Assembly (NCBI GenBank): GCA_028691715.1 | Contig: JAQUYR010000002.1 | Span: 1 to 12,862 of the forward strand | Source of the DNA: Bacilli bacterium | Lineage (GTDB): Bacteria > Bacillota_I > Bacilli_A > ML615J-28 > CAG-698 | Length of the DNA stretch: 12,862 nucleotides | Direction: 5' to 3' | Shown: positions 7,063-12,862 of the stretch, one piece after another | How the letters are laid out: the number at the start of each line of letters is the position of its first letter | Position numbering within the stretch: the stretch's first letter is position 1 | Program-made: the position numbers and the translations under genes | The notes under the pieces: model-generated | The model's input: only the letters and a program-made list of their open reading frames with translations | Told to the model about the DNA's origin: nothing | Databases searched by the model: none

Positions 7063-7202
7063 TTTTTTGTAGATCACTATCGAGAGTGATTTTTCCTCCT
7101 GTTTTATTTTGTTTGGCCTCCACCATCTTCAACAAACCCCGCTCCATTCAGTTTGAATGCACTTGACGACGTTCTCCAATAGTGTGTGTATTTTTTATTG
7201 CC
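7063..7202 (-). promoter_or_regulatory. Structured rpsB leader with a hairpin between Shine-Dalgarno and start codon
   Basis: The predicted transcript leader is about 140 nt. Three local helices are visible on the minus strand. CATTCA/TGAATG (7159-7154 with 7150-7145) has a 3-nt loop. GTTTG/CAAAC (7137-7133 with 7115-7111) encloses a 17-nt purine-rich loop. ATCACT/AGTGAT (7090-7085 with 7078-7073) lies between AGGAGG (7100-7095) and the ATG at 7062. Folding of the last helix would shorten the effective spacing from 32 to about 14 nt. A length and structure like this suggest an autoregulatory ribosomal-protein leader responding to S2, but I cannot assign it to a named RNA family. Confidence 0.55.
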
Positions 7203-7208
7203 TTCCAT

Positions 7209-7237
7209 ATTATAACACAATCTATTGACTTATGCAA
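7209..7237 (-). promoter_or_regulatory. Promoter of the rpsB-tsf-pyrH-frr block
   Basis: On the minus strand, TTGCAT (7237-7232) is followed after 17 nt by TATAAT (7214-7209), with an extended TGT immediately upstream of the -10. Transcription should start near 7202. The promoter lies 29 nt downstream of the YczE-like gene's stop codon, and no terminator is visible between them, so some read-through from that gene is possible. Confidence 0.85.
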
Positions 7238-7265
7238 ATATTTTTTTATTTTAATGATGTTTATT

Positions 7266-7952
7266 CTATTTCAAAGTCTCACTTTGTATTTCAGGTAATT
7301 TTTCCTCTTTTTTGATAATATTGAGTTTCGTGAATATTTTTGTAAACATATCGATGAGTGGTCCATAAACAATAACCGTTATTATTGAAGCAATTCCAAA
7401 AACTCCTCCTAATAGCCACCCTATCAAAAAGAAAATAGCATCATTAACTATTTTGATATAAGCAAAGCGCCACTTTTTCTTTTCCTTTATAGCAATTAGA
7501 ATTCCCTCAAAAGGTGACAAGCCAATACTTGAATACATATAAAGGGAAATTCCAAAAGTACCAAATATAAAAGCAAAAGCAATAATAATAATGCTCTCAA
7601 AAATGGTATTAGCTTCTGGTAAAAAGCCTAGGTATAATACGAGATTGACCAATGGTCCCAGTAAAAAAGCGATCATTAAAGTACCGAGTCCAATATCTTT
7701 TTTATTTACAATTAACATTACGACAAAAGCCAGGCAATTACTGATAATAATCGCTGTTCCAATGTCAATTTTTAAGGCTGTAGCTAATCCCTGATTATAT
7801 ACCATTAAAGCATCACTTCCATATCCAGCCGACACAAGCATTGCTCCACCAAGAGCCATGAAACTAACACCAACTATTAAAGTGATAACGTTTATATAAT
7901 ATTTTTTTATCAATGTTTTAATATTGATTTTACTTTTTTGCATTTTCTTCAT
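7266..7952 (-). CDS. YczE/YyaS/YitT-type integral membrane protein
   Basis: This 228-residue hydrophobic protein has about six membrane segments (roughly 19-40, 64-82, 88-110, 118-140, 168-183, 185-205). A short positively charged N-terminus and a charged 20-residue cytoplasmic-type tail flank them. It shows an apparent internal duplication: GLGTLMIAFLLGPLV (88-102) resembles GIASIITVIVYGPLID (186-201), each ending in Gly-Pro-Leu. This arrangement, with MALGGAMLVSAGYGSDAL (32-49), fits the YczE/YyaS branch of uncharacterised Firmicutes membrane proteins. No substrate is established. ATG 7952 was chosen because GGTGGG (7957-7962) lies 4 nt upstream. It has its own promoter downstream of dut, so it need not be cotranscribed with either neighbour. 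Confidence 0.8.
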   Translation of the reverse strand: MKKMQKSKINIKTLIKKYYINVITLIVGVSFMALGGAMLVSAGYGSDALMVYNQGLATALKIDIGTAIIISNCLAFVVMLIVNKKDIGLGTLMIAFLLGPLVNLVLYLGFLPEANTIFESIIIIAFAFIFGTFGISLYMYSSIGLSPFEGILIAIKEKKKWRFAYIKIVNDAIFFLIGWLLGGVFGIASIITVIVYGPLIDMFTKIFTKLNIIKKEEKLPEIQSETLK

Positions 7953-7966
7953 CTATCCCACCACAG

Positions 7967-7980
7967 GCACTCGTTAGTGC
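7967..7980 (-). repeat. Small perfect hairpin in the leader of the YczE-like gene
   Basis: GCACT and AGTGC form a 5-bp stem around a 4-nt loop, ending 4 nt before the GGTGGG ribosome binding site of the membrane-protein gene. It has no following T-run on either strand, so it is not a terminator. A small transcript-stability or translational role is possible but unproven. Confidence 0.35.
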
Positions 7981-7986
7981 TTGTAT

Positions 7987-8014
7987 ATTTTATCACAAAC
8001 ACCTATAAATTCAA
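7987..8014 (-). promoter_or_regulatory. Promoter of the YczE-like membrane protein gene
   Basis: On the minus strand, TTGAAT (8014-8009) is followed after 16 nt by TAAAAT (7992-7987) with a TGA extended -10 directly upstream. The -35 lies 10 nt after the dut stop codon. Both hexamers deviate from consensus, so the strength is probably moderate. Confidence 0.65.
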
Positions 8015-8024
8015 AGATTTATTT

Positions 8025-8495
8025 TTACTTATTTGTACTGCCAATTCCACCCGTTCTCTTACCATCGACATTTTTTTCTTCATCTACCTTCAAATACTTG
8101 AGGAAAATACCCTGGGCAATTCGATCCCCTTTGTTCAATGTTATCTCCTGATCAGTGGTATTCTCCATAGCAATTAGAATATGCCCCTCGTTGGTAACAT
8201 TATCAAAATAATCACTATCAATTATTCCCACTTGATTTCTTAACCTAAGACCCTTTTTAAAGCCTAAGCTACTACGAATAACTATCATTAAAAATTCATC
8301 ATTTTCCATATATGCTTTTATGCCACTGCTTATTACAACAGATGATTTTGGTTTAATCAGAATATTGTATGGTAAATAAAAATCATATCCAGCAGCGCCA
8401 TTTGTTCCTCTTGAAGGTATTTTCAGATTAAGGTAATCTTCTTCGTTTCGGGTTTTTGTATACTCTTTAATAGAAATAAATTTAAATCCTCGCAT
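8025..8495 (-). CDS. dut: Trimeric-type dUTP diphosphatase (dUTPase)
   Basis: The 156-residue protein has the five ordered dUTPase motifs: AAGYDFYLP (34-42), IRSSLGFKKGLRL (73-85), QVGIIDSDY (88-96), GDRIAQGIF (123-131), and the C-terminal P-loop-like RTGGIGSTN (147-155). It hydrolyses dUTP to dUMP and pyrophosphate, limiting uracil incorporation and supplying dUMP for thymidylate synthesis. Asp94 and Tyr96 of motif 3 are present. The Phe of the common GGFGST motif is Ile here; aliphatic residues at that place also occur in Bacillus enzymes. The ATG at 8495 is one base beyond the xerC stop and has GAGG 9 nt upstream, inside xerC. It is the third gene of the trmFO-xerC-dut operon. Confidence 0.93.
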   Translation of the reverse strand: MRGFKFISIKEYTKTRNEEDYLNLKIPSRGTNGAAGYDFYLPYNILIKPKSSVVISSGIKAYMENDEFLMIVIRSSLGFKKGLRLRNQVGIIDSDYFDNVTNEGHILIAMENTTDQEITLNKGDRIAQGIFLKYLKVDEEKNVDGKRTGGIGSTNK

Positions 8496-8496
8496 T

Positions 8497-9426
8497 TCAT
8501 TTTTCCTCGTCTTTTTCTTCCCTTTTTGCTTTGGGATGGTATTTCATATATTCTTCTTTAATTTTTTCTCGCGATACATGGGTATATATTTGTGTAGTCG
8601 ATAGGTTAACATGCCCTAATAACTCCTGAACACTCCTTAAATCAGCCCCATTGTCGAGTAAATGTGTGGCAAACGAATGTCTAAACATATGTGGTGAAAC
8701 CTTAAGACTTGTTGAAGCTTTTTCAGCCATGTTGTCTAAAACAACACGAACTCCTCTTGGGGCAAGAGCACCACCTTTGAAGTTTAAGAATAAACTGTCG
8801 GTCATATTTCCCTTTTGCTTTGCTAGTAGTTCATTTCGGGAAAACATCAAATATTCTTTGATAGCTTCAATTATTCCATCGTGTAATGGTATATATCTTT
8901 CCTTTGAACCCTTTCCCATAATAATAATAGAATTGTTAAAAAAATCTAAATCAGATACTTTGATACTACAAAGTTCGCTAACACGAATCCCAGTTCCATA
9001 TAACAATTCCAACAGAGCATCATCCCTTTTACCAATAACTGTGGTTTTGTCAATCGTATTAAAAATAGCTTCTATTTCTTGAGGATATACTTGTTTGGGC
9101 AGGTTTCTTTCAATTTTTGGAGATGTCACTTCAGCAAATAAATTGACCTTAACCATTTTTTCAGCCAATAAAAATTTATAAAAACTTCTTAAACTCGACA
9201 TTTTTCGAGCAATACTTCGACTCTTATAATTCTTTTTATTTAGATAAGACTTATAATATCTAGTATGGATTTGCTCAATCGAAAAAATATCTCCAAAATC
9301 ATTTTCTTTAAGAAAATCACGAAAATCATTGATATCATTGATATAATTTAAAACAGTATAGGAAGAATAACCTCTTTCATTCTCTATATAATCCTTAAAC
9401 ATATAAATAGCATCTAATTCATCCAT
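8497..9426 (-). CDS. xerC: Tyrosine recombinase XerC (CodV type)
   Basis: The protein has 309 residues from the preferred start. Residues 1-95 form the N-terminal SAM-like core-binding domain, and about 110-295 the catalytic domain. The catalytic residues are visible: R148 in YGTGIRVSEL, the beta-hairpin Lys region GKGSKERYIP (171-180), H246 and R249 in HMFRHS, H272 in LLGHVN, and the nucleophile Y281 in QIYTH. XerC acts with XerD at dif to resolve chromosome dimers; sequence alone does not fully separate the two, but the position after trmFO matches Bacillus codV. I chose ATG 9426 because AAAGGAG (9433-9439) is 6 nt upstream. A longer TTG start at 9450 lacks such a site and would overlap trmFO by 32 nt. 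From ATG 9426 the overlap is 8 nt. Confidence 0.93.
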   Translation of the reverse strand: MDELDAIYMFKDYIENERGYSSYTVLNYINDINDFRDFLKENDFGDIFSIEQIHTRYYKSYLNKKNYKSRSIARKMSSLRSFYKFLLAEKMVKVNLFAEVTSPKIERNLPKQVYPQEIEAIFNTIDKTTVIGKRDDALLELLYGTGIRVSELCSIKVSDLDFFNNSIIIMGKGSKERYIPLHDGIIEAIKEYLMFSRNELLAKQKGNMTDSLFLNFKGGALAPRGVRVVLDNMAEKASTSLKVSPHMFRHSFATHLLDNGADLRSVQELLGHVNLSTTQIYTHVSREKIKEEYMKYHPKAKREEKDEEK

Positions 9427-10717
9427 TGATTTCTCCTTTGATTTTATCAATGATTTCTAGACTTCTTTTAGCATAAGCCATTTTCCTATCCTGTTTTTTC
9501 ATTCTTCCCTCTAGTGGAGTAAAAATACCATGATTGACATTCATGGGTTGAAAATCAATGTTATATGTACTGATATAATTGCTTAAAGCTCCTAAAGCAG
9601 TATTTTTTGTAAAGTCAATCAGTGTTTTTCCTTCTAAATATCTGGTTATATTTATGGCTGCAACTAAGCCACTAGAAGCACTTTCCAAATACCCCTCTAC
9701 TCCAGTTATCTGACCAGCAAAGAATAAATCTTTCCTTGCTAATGTTTGATAATATTTATTCAATACTTTTGGTGAATTTAGATATGTGTTTTTATGCATT
9801 ACTCCATATCGGACTATTTCAACATTCTCAAGACCTGGTATCAACCTCAAAACACGCTTTTGTTCCCCCCATTTTAGATGTGTCTGAAAACCAACGATAT
9901 TATATAATGTTTTCGAAGAGTTATCCTGCCTTAACTGAACAACTGCATATGGTTCGATCAATGTTTCAGGATGCCTTAGACCAACTGGTTTCAATGGACC
10001 AAACAAGAGGGTTTTCTCCCCACGACTCGCCATATCTTCTATTGCCATACAACCTTCGAATACTTTCATTTCAAAATCCTGAGGAATAACCCTTTCAGCA
10101 TTCATTAATTCATGATAAAATTTTTCGAATTCTTCCTTTGTCATAGGGCAGTTATAATAAGAAGCTTCGCCTTTATCGTATCTTGATTTCAAATAAGCGA
10201 TATTCTTATCAATCGATTCTTCTGTGACAATTGGAGCGACTGAATCAAAAAAGTAAAGATATTCCTCTCCAAAAAATTTTTGAATTGCAAAACTCAATAG
10301 ATCACTTGTCAATGGACCACTGGCAATAATAGTTGGTCCTTCTGGTATATAGTCTATTTCTTCTTCAAATACTTTTATCAAAGGATGTTCTTTAATTTTT
10401 TCGGTGATATAGCTAGAGAAGTTTTCTCTATCAACGGCTAAAGCGCCACCAGCTTCAACCCTGTTAATGTCAGCACTCTCCATAATTAAGGAATTGAATC
10501 TTCGCATTTCCTCTTTTAATAGACCAATAGCATTTTCGACGGAAGCAGCTCTTAAAGAGTTGCTGCATATCAATTCACTAAAAAAACTGGTCTTGTGAGC
10601 TGGTGTATTTTTTTTAGGTCTCATTTCATAAAGTTTAACTTCATAACCTCTTTGGGCTAGCTGCCAAGCTGCTTCGCTTCCAGCAAGACCAGCACCTATT
10701 ACATTGATACTTTTCAT
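9419..10717 (-). CDS. trmFO: Folate/FAD-dependent tRNA (uracil-54-C5)-methyltransferase
   Basis: This 432-residue protein closely follows Bacillus TrmFO in length and sequence. The N-terminal FAD-binding motif GAGLAGSEAAW is at 8-18, EMRPKKNTPAH at 31-41, and the catalytic-region Cys C51 in ELICSNSLR. GGALAVDR is at 90-97, the second conserved Cys (C223) in FEGCMAIEDMASRG, and GVEGYLESASSG near the C-terminal FAD-binding region. It uses methylenetetrahydrofolate and FADH2 to make m5U54 in the tRNA T-loop. The ATG 10717 has GGAG 6 nt upstream. It opens the trmFO-xerC-dut operon from its own promoter, and its last bases carry the xerC ribosome binding site. Confidence 0.98.
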   Translation of the reverse strand: MKSINVIGAGLAGSEAAWQLAQRGYEVKLYEMRPKKNTPAHKTSFFSELICSNSLRAASVENAIGLLKEEMRRFNSLIMESADINRVEAGGALAVDRENFSSYITEKIKEHPLIKVFEEEIDYIPEGPTIIASGPLTSDLLSFAIQKFFGEEYLYFFDSVAPIVTEESIDKNIAYLKSRYDKGEASYYNCPMTKEEFEKFYHELMNAERVIPQDFEMKVFEGCMAIEDMASRGEKTLLFGPLKPVGLRHPETLIEPYAVVQLRQDNSSKTLYNIVGFQTHLKWGEQKRVLRLIPGLENVEIVRYGVMHKNTYLNSPKVLNKYYQTLARKDLFFAGQITGVEGYLESASSGLVAAINITRYLEGKTLIDFTKNTALGALSNYISTYNIDFQPMNVNHGIFTPLEGRMKKQDRKMAYAKRSLEIIDKIKGEING

Positions 10718-10747
10718 ATTTTTCTCCAGATAACTTTGTCTTTTTTA

Positions 10748-10756
10748 ATTATAGCA
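10748..10756 (-). promoter_or_regulatory. Extended -10 promoter of the trmFO-xerC-dut operon
   Basis: TGCTATAAT (10756-10748, minus strand) is a perfect extended -10 element. No convincing -35 hexamer lies 16-18 nt upstream, so activity probably depends on the TGn. The leader would be short, about 24 nt. The promoter sits just after the terminator of the preceding CPBP-TPR operon, which supports independent transcription. Confidence 0.75.
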
Positions 10757-10780
10757 TAAAAACATCTTTTTTACATCACC

Positions 10781-10818
10781 AAAATAAAAGAATTGCTCAG
10801 TTATAATCCTAGCAATTC
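10781..10818 (-). terminator. Intrinsic terminator of the CPBP-TPR operon
   Basis: On the minus strand, GAATTGCT (10818-10811) pairs perfectly with AGCAATTC (10797-10790) around a 13-nt loop in which two more pairs can form. TTTTATTTT follows (10789-10781). The left arm overlaps the last codons of the TPR gene and its TAG stop lies just inside the stem. Confidence 0.88.
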
Positions 10819-11711
10819 ATTAATTTTTGATAATTCTTTGTTTTAATAAAATCTTGTAAATCTTCATCATTCTCAAGACCATTCCTTAAATCGGGTCTTT
10901 TGGTAATGGCATAATACAAGCAATTATATGCATCTTCATATTGATTGCACAAAGCATAAACACATCCCAGATTATACCAACAAAAATAATTATCTTTAGC
11001 TTTAGATATTCCCATCAAGTAATATAATTTAGCCTTTTCATAATCCTTGTAGATATCTTTATATATCAAACCGAGATTGTAATATGCTTGATAAAATCCA
11101 TCTTCTTTTTTTATCTCTTCAAGATAGTTTTTGATGGCTTCTTCATAGTTTCCTAGCCTAGCATTGATTACTCCTAAGTTATAATTAACCATTTTCATGT
11201 TTGAATTGATATCATAAGCTTTATTTGTATAAAGGAGAGCATCATCTAACTTGTCCTGGCGTTCATAAAGAGATCCTAAATTAAGGCAAGCCCAAAAATG
11301 CCGAGGGGAGAATAGCAACACCCGCTGATAACACTTTGAAGCCTTGTCATCATCTTTTATTTCTTCCAAAATCCGCCCCATATCAAACCAAGCATCTATA
11401 TAAAAACTATCTAAAGTCGTAGCTTTTTCGAGATTTTTAAGCGCTTCTATATACTCTTCCTTTTCCTCATACCACAAAGCTAAAGCATAATAGCCCCGGG
11501 GATTCTTGGGATCAGCTTGGACAACCACCGAAAAGAGCAAAAAGGATTCCTCATAATTCTTTAATTCCAAGTATAAGAATCCCGCATCAATCAAATCATT
11601 TGCTTCTGAATCAATTTCAAATGCCTGCTCATATTGATTAATTGCCTCTTGAATCTTTCCCTGACTGGCAAAATCTTTGGCATTATTAATTAAATCATTA
11701 TATCTTATCAT
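10809..11711 (-). CDS. Tetratricopeptide repeat protein
   Basis: The 300-residue protein consists almost entirely of about eight 34-residue TPR units, running from about residue 5 to 275. Typical consensus positions are visible, for example AINQYEQAFEIDS, ALKNLEKATTLDS, ACLNLGSLYERQDKLDDAL and YYNLGLIYKDIYKDYEKAKLYY. A short non-repeat C-terminus follows. There is no signal peptide or membrane segment, so it is probably a cytoplasmic protein-protein interaction scaffold. The partner is unknown. Its ATG (11711-11709) overlaps the TGA stop of the upstream CPBP gene as ATGA, and no Shine-Dalgarno is visible, so translation is probably coupled to that gene. That makes a shared function with the membrane protease plausible. 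An intrinsic terminator ends the operon. Confidence 0.9.
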   Translation of the reverse strand: MIRYNDLINNAKDFASQGKIQEAINQYEQAFEIDSEANDLIDAGFLYLELKNYEESFLLFSVVVQADPKNPRGYYALALWYEEKEEYIEALKNLEKATTLDSFYIDAWFDMGRILEEIKDDDKASKCYQRVLLFSPRHFWACLNLGSLYERQDKLDDALLYTNKAYDINSNMKMVNYNLGVINARLGNYEEAIKNYLEEIKKEDGFYQAYYNLGLIYKDIYKDYEKAKLYYLMGISKAKDNYFCWYNLGCVYALCNQYEDAYNCLYYAITKRPDLRNGLENDEDLQDFIKTKNYQKLMNC

Positions 11712-12451
11712 AACATCAAATATGCTAATAAAATAGATATTAGATTGTTCAAGAAGTGAATTCCAATAGGAACATATATATTTCTACCAGATATATAATA
11801 GCTATAAGTTATTACAAATGCCAAAGGAATGTATTGGAAAATATAGATTAAATTACCATCACCAGAGACATGAATTAAAGAAAAGACCAGTGTAGAAGCA
11901 ATAATTGCAATAATAGGTTTTAATTTGAATTTTTCTTCAACAGTTCCGAAAAGCAATTTTCTAAATAAAATTTCCTCAACAAACGGAGCAAAGAGAATAA
12001 CACTTAAAATCATCGGCACTTTTGCACTGCTATACAGAGCATCATTTATTGTTGTCTGATTGTCAGATACTCCAGTTATCCCTAGAAGTTCATAGATAGT
12101 ACCAACAACTGTTGTTAATAAATAACAAGCAAAGAGTCCAATAATGATATATCCAAAAAACTTTTTAGCATTTTTACGGAAATTCTTGATATCACTTGAT
12201 AATTCTTTTCTTAGAATAAAGATAAAAAATCCCACTAAAGGTATGTTAAACATCATTTGGGTCATGCACAAGATTTCAGTATAATATGGATTACTACTAT
12301 CAAATACCCATATTGAGCTACTATTATCAACAATTGATACTGCCATAGTTGAACTAGTTAAATATACAACAGTTAATAATAGATAAAGAAATAATCCCAC
12401 TGCCAAAGTGATAAAGTATACATTACCTTTTTTCATTCCCTTTGAATTCAT
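11708..12451 (-). CDS. CPBP-family (CAAX/Abi-type) intramembrane metalloprotease
   Basis: This 247-residue multi-pass protein has about 6-8 membrane segments (for example 11-31, 62-80, 100-120, 145-158, 179-194, 201-220, 228-246). The three CPBP motifs are intact: EExxxR at E159-E160/R164, FxxxH at F190-H194, and HxxxN at H232-N236. In characterised relatives such as Rce1 these Glu and His residues form the active site. Bacterial members include bacteriocin-immunity and membrane-maturation proteins, but the substrate here is unknown. The start ATG 12451 has GAGGTGA (12456-12462) upstream and an extended -10 promoter. It is followed immediately by the TPR gene through a 4-nt ATGA overlap. No bacteriocin precursor gene is visible nearby. 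Confidence 0.9.
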   Translation of the reverse strand: MNSKGMKKGNVYFITLAVGLFLYLLLTVVYLTSSTMAVSIVDNSSSIWVFDSSNPYYTEILCMTQMMFNIPLVGFFIFILRKELSSDIKNFRKNAKKFFGYIIIGLFACYLLTTVVGTIYELLGITGVSDNQTTINDALYSSAKVPMILSVILFAPFVEEILFRKLLFGTVEEKFKLKPIIAIIASTLVFSLIHVSGDGNLIYIFQYIPLAFVITYSYYISGRNIYVPIGIHFLNNLISILLAYLML

Positions 12452-12483
12452 TAAATCACCTCAATTTAATATTTTACATGATT

Positions 12484-12512
12484 ATTATACCATGATTATG
12501 ATTATTTTAGAA
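12484..12512 (-). promoter_or_regulatory. Promoter of the CPBP-TPR operon
   Basis: TGGTATAAT (12492-12484, minus strand) is a perfect extended -10. The best -35 at 17-nt spacing, TTCTAA (12512-12507), matches consensus at only three positions, so the promoter probably relies on the TGn. Transcription would start near 12477, about 26 nt before the CPBP start codon. Confidence 0.75.
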
Positions 12513-12530
12513 GTAAAACATCATTCAATT

Positions 12531-12566
12531 TAGAAAATAAAAAGTGAACTTATCTTAAGTCCACTG
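12531..12566 (-). terminator. Intrinsic terminator of the GlmU-type gene
   Basis: On the minus strand, AGTGGACTTA (12565-12556) pairs with TAAGTTCACT (12552-12543) over 10 bp with one G-T wobble and a 3-nt loop. TTTTTATTTT follows. It starts about 20 nt after the stop codon of the right-edge gene, so that gene's transcript ends here. Confidence 0.9.
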
Positions 12567-12584
12567 AATTTAACAATTCCTCTT

Positions 12585-12862
12585 CTATTTAAAGAGATCC
12601 TCAGCCTTTTTTAAAGCTTCCAAATCATTAATTCCCATTAAGTATTGCCCTTCTTTGACAACATAGCCATCTACTTTGTGATCCTTTGCCAATATCTCGA
12701 TGATGTCTGTCAAGAAATATTCCTTTTTAGCATTCTCATTTTTAACTAAATCAAGAGCCCAAAACAGTAAACCAACATCTACACAATAAAGACCACTGTT
12801 TACTTCTTTAATATTTAAGATTTCAGGGCTGGCTTCAGAGTTTTCAACTATCCTCTTGACCT
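12585..12862 (-). CDS. 3' end of a GlmU-type UDP-GlcNAc pyrophosphorylase (nucleotidyltransferase domain only)
   Basis: The minus strand is open from the window's right edge to a TAG at 12587-12585, giving the last 91 residues. They match the C-terminal part of the GlmU uridyltransferase domain. RIVE near the start corresponds to the GIVE segment whose Glu contacts GlcNAc-1-phosphate. EVNSGLYC corresponds to the E(I/V)NTG motif, NENAKKEYFLTDII to NDNAQGEYYLTDVI, and MGINDLEALKKAE to the GVND/N motif. Full GlmU continues into a left-handed beta-helix acetyltransferase of about 200 residues; here the protein ends five residues after KKA. No beta-helix hexapeptides appear in the 133 nt before the next gene. 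It is either a stand-alone pyrophosphorylase or a C-terminally truncated GlmU. The gene's start lies outside the window. Confidence 0.85.
   Translation of the reverse strand, partial: VKRIVENSEASPEILNIKEVNSGLYCVDVGLLFWALDLVKNENAKKEYFLTDIIEILAKDHKVDGYVVKEGQYLMGINDLEALKKAEDLFK

Noticed and set aside
7063..7077. GTG at 7077-7075 as the rpsB start
   Set aside because: S2 homologues start at the ATG 7062 residue; the GTG is buried in a hairpin arm and is still 17 nt from the Shine-Dalgarno. It cannot be fully excluded.
7967..7980. GCACT/AGTGC hairpin as a terminator of dut
   Set aside because: No T-run follows on either strand, and it lies downstream of a promoter and next to the ribosome binding site of the membrane-protein gene.
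8651..9082. 143-codon open frame on the plus strand, antisense to xerC
   Set aside because: It lies wholly inside a well-supported recombinase gene, has no ribosome binding site or promoter, and its translation resembles no family.
9736..10089. 117-codon open frame on the plus strand, antisense to trmFO
   Set aside because: It is fully contained in the conserved TrmFO coding region and has no expression signals.
1..12862. Mycoplasma-type genetic code (TGA as Trp)
   Set aside because: TGA ends trmFO, xerC and the CPBP gene at homology-consistent positions, and Trp codons in the YczE-like and GlmU-type proteins are TGG.

Overview
The window is low-GC DNA from a Firmicutes-type bacterium, most plausibly an Erysipelotrichia/Mollicutes-related lineage. 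Support for this is inferential: strongly AT-rich intergenic DNA, consensus sigma-A-like promoters, strong GGAGG-type ribosome binding sites, a folate/FAD-type TrmFO, and a trmFO-xerC ... rpsB-tsf-pyrH-frr gene order that resembles Bacillus. TGA is used as a stop (trmFO, xerC, the CPBP gene) and TGG encodes Trp, so the code is the standard bacterial one and not the Mycoplasma/Spiroplasma code.

Layout, left to right. Bases 1-98 hold the start of an unseen minus-strand gene with a near-perfect promoter. Next is a large MMPL/RND membrane transporter (minus, 99-2978), divergent from a TetR-family regulator (plus, 3173-3721); the 194 bp between them carry the tetR promoter and three inverted repeats. 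A bidirectional terminator separates tetR from the convergent frr. The minus-strand translation block follows, in transcription order rpsB, tsf, pyrH, frr (7062 down to 3751). It starts from a strong promoter with a ~140-nt structured leader and has a terminator-like hairpin between tsf and pyrH. Upstream of it is a YczE/YyaS-type membrane protein with its own promoter, then the trmFO-xerC-dut operon with overlapping or abutting genes. Further right, a CPBP intramembrane protease homologue and a TPR protein form a two-gene operon joined by an ATGA overlap and closed by a terminator. The right edge holds the 3' end of a GlmU-type UDP-GlcNAc pyrophosphorylase gene that stops straight after the nucleotidyltransferase domain and has its own terminator.

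Most genes are housekeeping: translation (S2, EF-Ts, ribosome recycling factor), UMP phosphorylation, tRNA m5U54 methylation, chromosome dimer resolution and dUTP removal. The transporter/TetR pair is the clearest accessory module. I see no mobile element, CRISPR array, rRNA or tRNA gene, and no clearly new system. The points most worth a second look are the rpsB leader, where a hairpin lies between Shine-Dalgarno and start; the ~124-residue repeat-bearing tail on ribosomal protein S2; the helical repeats in the transporter's second external loop; the apparently single-domain GlmU; and the operator-like repeats at the tetR/MMPL junction. No intergenic stretch exceeds 200 bp.
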